Shown: in pieces, positions 1 through 7,939 of the stretch
Numbering within the stretch: position 1 is the stretch's first letter
Layout of the letters: every line of letters starts with the position of its first letter
Origin: Billgrantia lactosivorans
GTDB taxonomy: Bacteria > Pseudomonadota > Gammaproteobacteria > Pseudomonadales > Halomonadaceae
Direction: 5' to 3'
Length of the DNA stretch: 64,000 nucleotides
NCBI RefSeq assembly: GCF_003254665.1
Contig: NZ_QHGY01000001.1
Span: forward strand, 310,001-374,000
Translations under genes and position numbers: made by a program
The notes under the pieces: generated by a model
What the model was told of the DNA's origin: nothing
The model's database searches: none
What the model saw: the letters and a program-made list of their open reading frames with translations, nothing else

Positions 1-173
1 TGCTGGCCGGCCTGATGCTCGCCTTGCCCGGTGGCGGCATGGTGCCGCTGACGCAATTCGAGCTGCTCGCCATCGCCCTTGCCGCCCTGGTGCCCGCCGT
101 GGTGATTGCGCGCTGGAGCCAGTTCCAGGCCGGGCAGCGAACGGCCCGGCTGCCCCCTCCCATCGACTCATGA
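1..173 (+). CDS. C-terminal end of a membrane protein, possibly a TRAP-type permease (partial)
   Basis: Only the last 56 codons are present, in the frame ending with TGA at 171-173. They encode a strongly hydrophobic stretch (a Gly-rich loop, then an Ala/Leu/Val helix) followed by a short Arg/Gln-rich cytoplasmic tail. This pattern resembles the last helix of large TRAP permeases of the fused DctQM type, but too little is visible to be sure. The stop lies just before the start of the enoyl-CoA hydratase gene, so the two are probably one operon and the transporter may import the acid degraded by the following enzymes. The transporter family is an inference. Confidence 0.5.
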   Translation, partial: LAGLMLALPGGGMVPLTQFELLAIALAALVPAVVIARWSQFQAGQRTARLPPPIDS

Positions 174-181
174 GGAACCGC

Positions 182-1612
182 ATGTCGTCTCCCGTGACCT
201 ATCAGCGCCACGACGATGTCGGCGTCATCGCCATCGACAACCCCCCGGTCAACGCCCTGGGCCAGGCCGTGCGCCAGGGTCTGGTGGACGCCGTCGCCCA
301 GGGCAATGCGGACGCCGGGGTGCGCGCCCTGGTGCTCCTCGCCCGCGGGCGCACCTTCATCGCGGGCGCGGACATCCGCGAGTTCGGCAAGCCGCCCCGC
401 TCACCGATCCTGCCCGAGGTGGTCGCCGAGCTCGAGGGCAGCGCCAAGCCCATCGTCGCCGTCCTGCACGGCACGGCGCTCGGCGGCGGCCTCGAGGTGG
501 CGCTGGGCTGCCAGCTGCGCGTCGCCCTGCCCGGCACCCGGGTCGGGTTGCCGGAGGTCAAGCTGGGCCTGCTGCCCGGCGCCGGCGGCACCCAGCGCCT
601 GCCACGCCTCGCAGGCATCGAGGCGGCGCTAGACCTGATCACCAGCGGGCGCTTCGCCGGGGTCGACGAGGCGCTCGCGCTCGGCATCGTCGATGCCGTG
701 GTCGACCTCGACGATCCGCTCGAGGCAGGCCTGGCGGCGGCCCGCGACGTGCTCGCCGGCAGGCGGGCGCCGCGCGTCACCGGCCAATTGCCGCCGCCGG
801 CGGCCGCCCCCGAGGCCATCGAGCGCTGCCGCGCGAAGCTCGCCGCCGAGGTGCCGGAGCTCTTCTCGCCCTTCCGCTGCATCGAGGCCATCGCCGCCAG
901 CAGCGAGCTCGAGCTGGCCGAGGGGCTGCGCCGCGAGCGCGAGCTGTTCCTCGCCTGCATGGACTCGCCCCAGCGCGCCGGGCTGATTCACGCCTTCTTC
1001 GCCGCCCGCGCGCCGCACAAGGTGCCCGACGCCGGCGAGGTACCCGCTCTGGCCCGCATCGCCCTGCTCGGGCGTCACCCGCTGTTCGATCGCTTGAAGG
1101 GCAACGCCGAACGCGCCGGAATCGACCTCCTCGCGCACCCCGATGATACTGTCCAGGCCTGCCTCATCGCCCCGGGAGCCGATCCGACGTGCCCCGCGGG
1201 ACGCCTGCGGGTGGCGCTGCTGGCCGCCACCGCGGCCATGGACCTCGGCGCCGTCGACGCCGACCTGGTGCTGGTCGTGCCCGACGAAGGCGGCCTGGCG
1301 GAGCTGGTCGCGTTGCGCGCCGACGCCGGCCAGCAGCAGGCCGTGGCCGATGCCTTCAAGGGCCTGCTGCGCCAGGGGATCGTGGTGAGCCGCTGCGGCA
1401 GCCTGCTGGCGTCGCTGCAGAGGGCGGCCCGCGACGATGCCGCCAATCCGCAGGCGGCCCTGGAAGCGGCGAGCCTGATGCTGGCCGATCGCGGCTGGGC
1501 CTATCGCGACAGCGATATCGACCTGCTCGCCATCGAGGCGCTGGGCTACCCGCGCCACCTGGGTGGTCCGCATCGTCAGGCCACCCTGGCGGCCGCAAGG
1601 CGGCGCGGCTGA
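182..1612 (+). CDS. Enoyl-CoA hydratase with a degenerate FadB-like C-terminal half
   Basis: Predicted 476-residue crotonase-fold protein that hydrates enoyl-CoA to 3-hydroxyacyl-CoA. Residues 1-200 form a complete crotonase domain with the oxyanion-hole AGAD motif (61-64) and both catalytic glutamates, in GGGLE (E105) and LPEVK (E125). The middle resembles the linker of FadB/FadJ multifunctional proteins, but no Rossmann GxGxxG dehydrogenase motif follows. The last 60 residues again resemble the C-terminal hydroxyacyl-CoA dehydrogenase domain ([11 protein letters not shown]). Full-length FadB is about 715-730 residues, so the NAD-binding domain appears lost. The ATG at 182 is chosen because GAGGA sits 5 nt upstream; an ATG at 170 overlaps the previous stop. 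A separate dehydrogenase is encoded at 6401. Confidence 0.85.
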   Translation: MSSPVTYQRHDDVGVIAIDNPPVNALGQAVRQGLVDAVAQGNADAGVRALVLLARGRTFIAGADIREFGKPPRSPILPEVVAELEGSAKPIVAVLHGTALGGGLEVALGCQLRVALPGTRVGLPEVKLGLLPGAGGTQRLPRLAGIEAALDLITSGRFAGVDEALALGIVDAVVDLDDPLEAGLAAARDVLAGRRAPRVTGQLPPPAAAPEAIERCRAKLAAEVPELFSPFRCIEAIAASSELELAEGLRRERELFLACMDSPQRAGLIHAFFAARAPHKVPDAGEVPALARIALLGRHPLFDRLKGNAERAGIDLLAHPDDTVQACLIAPGADPTCPAGRLRVALLAATAAMDLGAVDADLVLVVPDEGGLAELVALRADAGQQQAVADAFKGLLRQGIVVSRCGSLLASLQRAARDDAANPQAALEAASLMLADRGWAYRDSDIDLLAIEALGYPRHLGGPHRQATLAAARRRG

Positions 1613-1627
1613 GGGTACTTCACGCCC

Positions 1628-3040
1628 CTACCTGGCGGCGAACAGGAACCAGCCGGCCAGCAGCGGAATGCAGGCGAGCAGGAAGCGCGCGTTCCAGCGG
1701 TAGCCGATGCGGGTCGTGGCGACCCCGCTGAAGCGCGCCAGGATCAGCATCGAGGCGGTCATCGGCGACGACATCATCGCCAGCGCCCAGCCCACCATCA
1801 GCGAGGCCCCGAGCAGGGCCGGCGACAGCCCTTCGATGGGCAGCGTCGGCACCAGCCCGACCAGCAACGTCACGGTGACGATCGGATTGATGCCGACCTG
1901 GGCCAGCACCACGACCAGCAGCATCGCCAGCACGGCGTTGGCTGCCCCCAGCGGCTGCAGGGCGGCCAGCAGCGGCGCCAGGTTGCCAGCCGGCACCAGC
2001 GCCACGCACAGGTGGCCCAGGTAGCCTGCCGCCCCCAGCACCACCACTTCATTGCCGCTCGGCCCCAGCAGCCAGGGCAGCTGGCGATGCAGGCTGGCCA
2101 GCGCCGCCGGCACCCCCAGCCTGCCGAGCCGGCGTCGCTGCCAGGCGAGCCAGCTGACCGCCGCCAACGGCGCGCCCATCAGCACGGCGATGGGCAGCCG
2201 CACCTGCAGCGCCCAGGCCAGCAGGAACACCAGCGACACGACGCCGAGCAGCAGCAGGCAGAACTGCCCCAGCGGCGCCGCCGAGGGAGCCGGGCGCGAC
2301 AGACGTCGCGAGGCGGGATACGAGCCGCTGGCATGGGCGGGATGCGGGCCGGTGAGGTGATCGACGGCCCACCCCACCAGGAAGATCAGCAGCGCGGCGC
2401 CGATCACGTAGGGGGCCAGGTCAAGCCAGCGCAGCGCCGGCAGGTTGGAGAGCACCACCGCCACACCGATGCCCATCGGCGAGATCAGCGGGGCCAGCGA
2501 GAAGCCGCGCAGCAGCGCGAGCATCATACGTCGCTGGCGTGCCTGGCGCACCCAGGCGCGGCCCTGGGCCGCCGCCAGGGTATTGCTCTTCTCGATCATG
2601 CCGGCGAACAGGTTGAGCACGCCGATGTTGAGGATGATGCCGAACAGCGCCGAGCCGGCGGAAAGGATCGGGTAGCGTCGTCCCGGCGGCTGCCGCAGCA
2701 TGGCCTCGCCGCAGCGGCGCACCAGACGCGAGCGGTAGGCGGGCAGGCGCAGCAGGCTGAGCGCCACCACGAAGGTAGCAAAGAAAGCGAAACGGCCGGC
2801 CGCCTCGAACAGCAGTCTGCCGGGAGTCTCGCTGCGCCATAGAACGACCACGCTCAGTGCGGCAGCCGCGGCGAGCAGCCAGCGCGCCATGGCCGACAGG
2901 TGCCGGATCACGCCGGCAAGATAGAGGGCCAGCGCCAAGGCCGCGATGCCCTGCAACCAGGCGCTGGTGAACACCAGGTGGCCGAGGGTGGTCAGGGTCA
3001 CCAACACCAGCAGGCTGGCACGCAGCCGTGCCGGTGTCAC
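1628..3040 (-). CDS. Multi-pass membrane transporter of unknown substrate (ion-transporter superfamily-like)
   Basis: A 470-residue hydrophobic protein with about 10-12 predicted membrane helices in two similar halves. Each half carries a Ser-Pro-Met loop (ISPMG in the first, SSPMT in the second), which recalls the inverted-repeat organisation of IT-superfamily secondary transporters such as CitT/DctM. The family is not recognised with certainty. The start is a GTG overlapping the stop of the thioesterase gene (GTGA), so it is translationally coupled as the last gene of a four-gene acyl-CoA catabolic operon. A role in carboxylate uptake or efflux follows from this position and is inferred. 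Confidence 0.75.
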   Translation of the reverse strand: MTPARLRASLLVLVTLTTLGHLVFTSAWLQGIAALALALYLAGVIRHLSAMARWLLAAAAALSVVVLWRSETPGRLLFEAAGRFAFFATFVVALSLLRLPAYRSRLVRRCGEAMLRQPPGRRYPILSAGSALFGIILNIGVLNLFAGMIEKSNTLAAAQGRAWVRQARQRRMMLALLRGFSLAPLISPMGIGVAVVLSNLPALRWLDLAPYVIGAALLIFLVGWAVDHLTGPHPAHASGSYPASRRLSRPAPSAAPLGQFCLLLLGVVSLVFLLAWALQVRLPIAVLMGAPLAAVSWLAWQRRRLGRLGVPAALASLHRQLPWLLGPSGNEVVVLGAAGYLGHLCVALVPAGNLAPLLAALQPLGAANAVLAMLLVVVLAQVGINPIVTVTLLVGLVPTLPIEGLSPALLGASLMVGWALAMMSSPMTASMLILARFSGVATTRIGYRWNARFLLACIPLLAGWFLFAAR

Positions 3041-3462
3041 TCGGGGACACCCTCCGGCGACTCGCTGCCGCCGCGTCGACGAAACGCGCCCTCGGCCATC
3101 GCCAGCAGCTCGCCGCCGGCACCGGTGACCTCGCCGCTGGACAGGTAGACCTTGCGCCCGCCGCCGCGCACCCGACCCGTCGCGCGCAGCACCCCGGGGC
3201 CGGCGGGTCCGATGAAGGTGGTGGTCAGCGACAGCGTCATGCCCCGTCGCACCCGCCCGGGCACCTCGCAATGGAGCCCGGCGAGGCTCAGGGCACTGTC
3301 GAGCATCGAGGTGAGCACACCGCCGTGCACGATGCCGCTGCGATTGAGGTGGCGCTCGTCGGCCACCAGCTCGACCACGGCGACGCCCTCCGACCACGCC
3401 GTCACGCGCAGGCCGAGCAGGTCATGATAGCCCATGCGGGCTGCCTGGCTCTTGTCGCTCAT
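3037..3462 (-). CDS. PaaI-type hotdog-fold acyl-CoA thioesterase
   Basis: A 141-residue single hotdog-domain protein predicted to hydrolyse acyl-CoA thioesters in the cytoplasm. It has the family hallmark HGG motif (SGIVHGGVLTSMLDSA) and the usual beta-strand pattern afterwards (FIGPAG, ATGRVRGGGRKVYLSSGEV). Length is normal for the PaaI/YbdB family. The ATG overlaps the stop of the acyl-CoA ligase gene (ATGA), and its own stop overlaps the permease start, so it sits third in a tightly coupled operon. It probably releases CoA from dead-end or overloaded intermediates of the same pathway. The substrate cannot be told from sequence. Confidence 0.85.
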   Translation of the reverse strand: MSDKSQAARMGYHDLLGLRVTAWSEGVAVVELVADERHLNRSGIVHGGVLTSMLDSALSLAGLHCEVPGRVRRGMTLSLTTTFIGPAGPGVLRATGRVRGGGRKVYLSSGEVTGAGGELLAMAEGAFRRRGGSESPEGVPE

Positions 3463-5060
3463 GCCGTACCCTCCCGATGGGCCAGCTCACGCAGGCGCCC
3501 CTTGAGGATCTTGCCGCTGGCCGTGGCCGGCAGCGCATCCATCAGCACCCAGCGGCTGGGCCGCTTGTAGGGGGCCACGCGCGCGCCGACGAACTCGCCA
3601 AGCTCCGCCTCGTCGATCGTCGCACCGGGCTCGCGCTGGACGAAGGCGACCACTTCCTCGTTGCCGTCGACCTGTCGCCCCACCACCGCCGAGAGGGTCA
3701 CGTCGGGATGCTCGTTGATCACCGCCTCGACGTCCGGTGGGTAGATGTTGAAACCGGAGCGGATGATCAGTTCCTTGCTGCGACCGACGATGTAGAGTTG
3801 GCCCTCCGCGTCGAGGCGGGCGATGTCGCCGGTATTGAGCCAGCCGTCCGCGGTGAGGCAGGCGCGGGTCGCCGCCGGCTGGCGGAAGTAGCCCTTCATG
3901 ACGTTGGGCCCACGCACCCACAGCTCGCCGGCACCGGCATGGTCGGGTTCGTCCTCGCCGGCATCGCCGAGCGGCTCGAGGCGGTATTCCAGCAGCGGCA
4001 GCACGCGGCCGACGGTATTGCTGTCGAAGCGGTCGTCGATGCGGGTCTGGCTGATGGTCGGGCTCGCCTCGGTGAGCCCGTAGCCGTTGTGCAGGGTAAG
4101 CCCGAACAGCGCCTCCACGCGCCGCTTGAGATCGCCGTCGAGTGGCGAGCCGCCGGCGGAGAGGTAGCGCAGCGCGGGCGCGACCAGGGAGCGCCCCTCG
4201 CGGCGCAGGGCTTCCAGCATGCGCGCAAACATGGCCGGCACGCCCTGCAGCACGGTGATGCGCTCACGCTCCAGCGCCACGAGCAGGTCCGCGGCGTCGA
4301 ATCGCGGCACGGTGTAGAGGCAGGCGCCGTTGTAGAGCGAGCCCATGCACACCGACGACAGGCCGAACACGTGGGACATCGGCAGCACCCCGTAGACCCG
4401 CTCGCCCTCGCCCAGATGGCGCATGCCACCCGACAACGAGGCGATGTAGAGGATGCCGCGATGCGTCAGCATCACTCCCTTGGGCGTGCCGGTGGTTCCC
4501 GAGGTGTAGATCATCGCCGCGACCTGGTCGGCGCCAGCGGCCTCGACCGGCTCCGCTTCGACCCCGGCCAGCGGCGACAGTCCGAGCCGGCCCAGCGAAG
4601 GGTGCCGATGTGTCTCGGCGCCGTGGCGCTCGGCATGGACCTCGGCGTCGGGAGAGGCCTCGCTGGTGTAGAACACCCGCCGCGGCTGGCAGTTGTCGCG
4701 GATGGCGTCGATCTCCTGGGCCGAGAGCCGCGAGTTGACGATGGCCACCCAGGCATCTCGCTCGCTCGCTGCCAGCAATAGCACGACCAGCGCCCGGCAG
4801 TTCTCGCCCACGGTCATGAGGCGATCGCCGCGGCGAATGCCGAGGGCATCGAGCCATGCCGCGGCGGCGCGAACCTCGCGCCCCAGCTCGGCATAGCGCC
4901 AGCGCACCTCGCCGTCCACCAGCGCCGGCCGCTCGGCCAGCTGCTCGGCATGCTCGAGCACGCGAGTGCTGAGCCGCTCGGGGAGCTCGGCCAGCCGCTC
5001 GCTCGCCAGGCGGCCGAAGACCACCTCGTCGGGCGCCCGCCGTGTCTCCGAGCGGTCCAT
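3459..5060 (-). CDS. AMP-dependent acyl-CoA synthetase/ligase
   Basis: A 533-residue ANL-superfamily enzyme that activates a carboxylic acid to acyl-CoA through an acyl-adenylate. Visible motifs are the phosphate loop YTSGTTGTPKG (185-195), GYGLTEASP (A5 region), the hinge GRSKELIIRSGFNIYP (A8) and the C-terminal catalytic lysine in ASGKILKGRLRE. Length is normal. The start ATG shares one base with the acyl-CoA dehydrogenase stop, and the ligase stop overlaps the thioesterase start. It supplies the CoA ester for the neighbouring dehydrogenase, hydratase, hydroxyacyl-CoA dehydrogenase and thiolase. The acid could be a fatty, dicarboxylic or aryl acid. Confidence 0.92.
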   Translation of the reverse strand: MDRSETRRAPDEVVFGRLASERLAELPERLSTRVLEHAEQLAERPALVDGEVRWRYAELGREVRAAAAWLDALGIRRGDRLMTVGENCRALVVLLLAASERDAWVAIVNSRLSAQEIDAIRDNCQPRRVFYTSEASPDAEVHAERHGAETHRHPSLGRLGLSPLAGVEAEPVEAAGADQVAAMIYTSGTTGTPKGVMLTHRGILYIASLSGGMRHLGEGERVYGVLPMSHVFGLSSVCMGSLYNGACLYTVPRFDAADLLVALERERITVLQGVPAMFARMLEALRREGRSLVAPALRYLSAGGSPLDGDLKRRVEALFGLTLHNGYGLTEASPTISQTRIDDRFDSNTVGRVLPLLEYRLEPLGDAGEDEPDHAGAGELWVRGPNVMKGYFRQPAATRACLTADGWLNTGDIARLDAEGQLYIVGRSKELIIRSGFNIYPPDVEAVINEHPDVTLSAVVGRQVDGNEEVVAFVQREPGATIDEAELGEFVGARVAPYKRPSRWVLMDALPATASGKILKGRLRELAHREGTA

Positions 5061-6211
5061 CAGGTCACCTCCCGCACCATGTTGCGCGCGATCACCAGTT
5101 GCTGGATCTGGGTGGTACCCTCGTAGATGCGGAACAGGCGCACGTCGCGGTAGAAGCGCTCGACCGCGTACTCGGCGATGTAACCGGCGCCGCCGTGCAC
5201 CTGCACCGCGCGGTCGGCCACGCGCCCCACCATCTCGGCGCAGAACAGCTTGCAGCAGGAGGCCAGGGTCGACACGTCCTCGCCGGCGTCCTTGCGCCGG
5301 GCGGCGTCGAGTACCATGGTGCGGCCGGCGTAGGCCTCGGTCTTGCTGTCGGCGAGCATCGCCTGGATCAGCTGGTGCTCGGCCAGCGGCACGCCGAACT
5401 GCTTGCGCTCGATGGCGTAGTGGAGCGACTCCTCGACCAGCCGTTCGGCCACGCCCACGCACACCGCCGAGATATGCAGGCGGCCGCGGTCGAGTACCTT
5501 CATCGCGGTCTTGAAGCCCTGCCCCTCCTTGCCGCCGATGACGTTCTCGGCGGGCACCCGGCAGTCCTCGAAGATGATGTCGCAGGTGTGCGCGCCCTTC
5601 TGCCCCATCTTCTTGTCGGCCGGGCCGCGCTTGAGCCCCGGCGTGTCGCCCTCGACGATGAAGGCGGAGATGCCGCCGGCGCCCTTGTGGTGCGGGTCGG
5701 TGCGCGCCATCACGGTGAAGACGTCGGCATGGGGGCCATTGGTGATGAAGCGCTTGGTGCCGTTGAGCACGTAGTGGTCGCCGTCGCGCACCGCGGTGGT
5801 GCGCAGGCTGGCGGCGTCGGAGCCGGAATCGGGCTCGGTCAGGCAGAAGGCGCTGAGCAGCTCGCCGGTGGCCAGGCGTGGGACGTACCTGGCCTTCTGC
5901 TCCGGCGTGCCGTCGATCAGGATGCCTTGGGCGCCGATGCCGTTGTTGGTGCCGAAGATCGAGCGGAAGGCCGGCGAGGTCTGGCCGATCGCCATTGCCA
6001 CCAGCGCCTCCTCTTCCAGGGTCAGCCCCAGGCCGCCGTACTCCTCCGGGATCGACAGGCCGAACAGCCCCATCGCCTTCATTTCCTCGAGCAGCTCGGG
6101 CGGCACGGCGTCTTCTTCCGCCAGCCGCGCCTCGTTGGGGATGAGTCGCTCGCGCACGAAGCGGGAGATGGTATCGAGCAGCTGGTCGAGCAGGTCGGGA
6201 TCGCGAATCAT
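5060..6211 (-). CDS. Acyl-CoA dehydrogenase
   Basis: A 383-residue FAD-dependent acyl-CoA dehydrogenase catalysing alpha,beta-dehydrogenation of an acyl-CoA. The FAD/substrate signature CLTEPDSGSDAASL is present, as are the RKQFG motif, the VQVHGGAGY helix and the catalytic glutamate (E364) in RIYEGTTQIQ. Length and domain order are those of short/medium-chain enzymes. It is the first gene of the minus-strand operon (dehydrogenase, ligase, thioesterase, permease) and is divergent from the hydroxyacyl-CoA dehydrogenase gene across a 189-bp control region. Electrons would pass to ETF. Confidence 0.93.
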   Translation of the reverse strand: MIRDPDLLDQLLDTISRFVRERLIPNEARLAEEDAVPPELLEEMKAMGLFGLSIPEEYGGLGLTLEEEALVAMAIGQTSPAFRSIFGTNNGIGAQGILIDGTPEQKARYVPRLATGELLSAFCLTEPDSGSDAASLRTTAVRDGDHYVLNGTKRFITNGPHADVFTVMARTDPHHKGAGGISAFIVEGDTPGLKRGPADKKMGQKGAHTCDIIFEDCRVPAENVIGGKEGQGFKTAMKVLDRGRLHISAVCVGVAERLVEESLHYAIERKQFGVPLAEHQLIQAMLADSKTEAYAGRTMVLDAARRKDAGEDVSTLASCCKLFCAEMVGRVADRAVQVHGGAGYIAEYAVERFYRDVRLFRIYEGTTQIQQLVIARNMVREVT

Positions 6212-6274
6212 GGCATGTCCTCATGGAGGTGGCGGCGACGCAGGGGGTTGAAATCGTGGAGCCCCTCTGCCCTT

Positions 6275-6291
6275 ATTTCGCCAAGCAGAAT
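6275..6291. promoter_or_regulatory. Candidate operator, copy 1 (17-bp imperfect inverted repeat)
   Basis: The sequence ATTTCGCCAAGCAGAAT is an imperfect palindrome with 7-bp arms around a 3-bp centre. Read on the opposite strand, the second site (6359-6375) matches this one at 15 of 19 positions when two flanking bases are included. It lies about 64 bp upstream of the acyl-CoA dehydrogenase start. Size and A/T-GC composition suit an IclR-family operator, and an IclR gene lies in the divergent operon. Confidence 0.5.
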
Positions 6292-6358
6292 GAAAGACCG
6301 CATTTGGTTGTCAGGCAATGTTGCATAGCCTAGGATGGCAGTCAATAAACGAAATGCT

Positions 6359-6375
6359 ATTCCGCAAAGCGAAAT
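6359..6375. promoter_or_regulatory. Candidate operator, copy 2 (17-bp inverted repeat)
   Basis: ATTCCGCAAAGCGAAAT has arms matching at 6 of 7 positions (ATTCCGC / GCGAAAT) around AAA. It lies 25 bp upstream of the hydroxyacyl-CoA dehydrogenase start and so probably overlaps the transcription start or early leader of that operon. Together with copy 1 it brackets the divergent promoter region. Assignment to the IclR regulator is inferred from proximity. Confidence 0.55.
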
Positions 6376-6400
6376 AAAATCATCGCAGAGAGGATCCCCC

Positions 6401-7924
6401 ATGTCGAATGACACAGCGCCCCAGCCCTTGCGCACGCTGGGCATCGTCGGGACCGGTGCCATGGGACGCGGTATCGCCCAGGTCGCCGCCGAGGCCGGCC
6501 TCGCCGTGTACCTGCACGACCAGCGCGAAGGTGCCGTTGCCGAGGCGCGTGAATTCGTTGCCAGCATGTGGCAACGGGGCGTGCAGAAGCAGCGGCTGAG
6601 CGAGGCCGACGCCGAACGCTACCGTGCCGGCCTGAACGAGGCCGCCACCCTCGACGGGCTGGCCGGCTGCGACATCGTCGTCGAGGCCATCGTCGAGAAG
6701 CTCGAGGCCAAGCAGGCCCTGTTCCAGCAGCTCGAGGCCATTCTCGGCGAGGCGGCGGTGCTGGCCACCAACACCTCGTCGCTGTCGGTGACGGCCATTG
6801 CCTCCGCCTGCCGGCACCCCGAGCGCGTCATCGGCTTCCACTTCTTCAACCCGGTGCCGCTGATGCGGATCGTCGAGGTGATCCCGGGGCTTCGCACCGC
6901 GGCCGCGGTGACCCAACGGGTCGAGGCACTGGGCCAGGCCATGGGCCACTTCACCGCCCGCGCCACCGACACCCCGGGCTTCCTGGTCAACCATGCCGGT
7001 CGCGCCTTCGGCACCGAGGCGCTGCGCATCCTCGGCGAGCGTGTCGCCGATCACGCCAGCATCGATCGCATCCTGGTCGACCAGGGCGGCTTTCGCATGG
7101 GGCCGTTCGCGCTGCTGGATCTCACTGGGCTCGATGTCTCCCATGCGGTGATGGAGTCGATCTACCATCAGTACTACGAGGAGCCGCGCTTCCGCCCCTC
7201 GCCGCTGACCCGTCAGCGGCTGACCGCCGGCCTGCTCGGGCGCAAGAGCGGCGAGGGCTTCTACCGCTACGTCGACGGCCGGGCACAGGTCCCCGAGGAA
7301 GCGCCGCTGCCTGCCGCCGAGCCTCGCGCGGTGTGGATCGGGGCCGAGGAGGAGGACTCCCGCTCGGCACTCAGCACGCTGGTGCGCGACGCGGGCTGGC
7401 CGCTCGAGAACGGGGCGACGCCCTCGACGGATGCCCTCTGCCTGGTCGCCCCATGGGGCGAGGACGCCAGCGGTTGTGCCCTGCGCCTGGGCCTGCCCGC
7501 CGAGCGCTGCGTGGCCGTCGACCTGCTGGCCGGGCTCGAGCGCCGCCGCAGCCTGATGACCACCCCGGCGACCCGGGCCGACGTCCGCGACGCCGCCATG
7601 GCCCTGCTCGGCCACGACGGCACACCGGTCAGCGTGATCGCCGACAGCCACGGCTTCGTGCTACAGCGGGTGGTCGCCGCCATCGTCAACGTCGGCAGCG
7701 AGATCGCCCAGCAGGGCGTGGCCGAGCCGGCGACCATCGATCGCGCCGTGGAGCTGGGCCTGGGCTATCCGCGCGGGCCGCTGGCGATGGGCGACCACTA
7801 CGGCAGCCGCCGGATCCTCGCCATCCTCGACAATCTGCTTGCCGCCACCGGTGACCCGCGCTATCGCGCCAGCCCCTGGCTGCGCCGGCGTGCCACCCTC
7901 GGCCTGCCGCTTACCCACCCTTGA
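6401..7924 (+). CDS. 3-hydroxyacyl-CoA dehydrogenase (PaaH/PaaC-like)
   Basis: A 507-residue NAD-dependent enzyme oxidising 3-hydroxyacyl-CoA to 3-ketoacyl-CoA. The N-terminal Rossmann domain carries GIVGTGAMGRGIAQ (14-27), the VEAIVEKLEAK segment, NTSSLS and the catalytic histidine in GFHFFNPVPLM. Two C-terminal helical dehydrogenase domains follow: DTPGFLVNHAGR...LDLTGLDV, and a second copy with SHGFVLQRVVAAIVN...GYPRGPLAMGD. This tandem arrangement and the length are those of PaaH-type enzymes of about 475-510 residues. The ATG is preceded by an AGAGAGGA ribosome-binding site. It would supply the activity missing from the truncated FadB-like hydratase at 182-1612. Thiolase follows after 15 bp. 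Confidence 0.92.
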   Translation: MSNDTAPQPLRTLGIVGTGAMGRGIAQVAAEAGLAVYLHDQREGAVAEAREFVASMWQRGVQKQRLSEADAERYRAGLNEAATLDGLAGCDIVVEAIVEKLEAKQALFQQLEAILGEAAVLATNTSSLSVTAIASACRHPERVIGFHFFNPVPLMRIVEVIPGLRTAAAVTQRVEALGQAMGHFTARATDTPGFLVNHAGRAFGTEALRILGERVADHASIDRILVDQGGFRMGPFALLDLTGLDVSHAVMESIYHQYYEEPRFRPSPLTRQRLTAGLLGRKSGEGFYRYVDGRAQVPEEAPLPAAEPRAVWIGAEEEDSRSALSTLVRDAGWPLENGATPSTDALCLVAPWGEDASGCALRLGLPAERCVAVDLLAGLERRRSLMTTPATRADVRDAAMALLGHDGTPVSVIADSHGFVLQRVVAAIVNVGSEIAQQGVAEPATIDRAVELGLGYPRGPLAMGDHYGSRRILAILDNLLAATGDPRYRASPWLRRRATLGLPLTHP

Positions 7925-7939
7925 GCGCTGGAGATCCCC

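Noticed and set aside
1628..3397. A long minus-strand reading frame of 589 codons seemingly fusing new sequence to the permease
   Set aside because: The first 119 codons lie out of frame over the thioesterase gene, are Arg/Ala-rich and have no family match. The GTG at 3040 overlapping the thioesterase stop is the better start.
3459..6224. A 921-codon minus-strand frame joining the acyl-CoA ligase to 388 upstream codons
   Set aside because: The upstream part is a shadow of the acyl-CoA dehydrogenase gene in another frame. The ligase starts at 5060.
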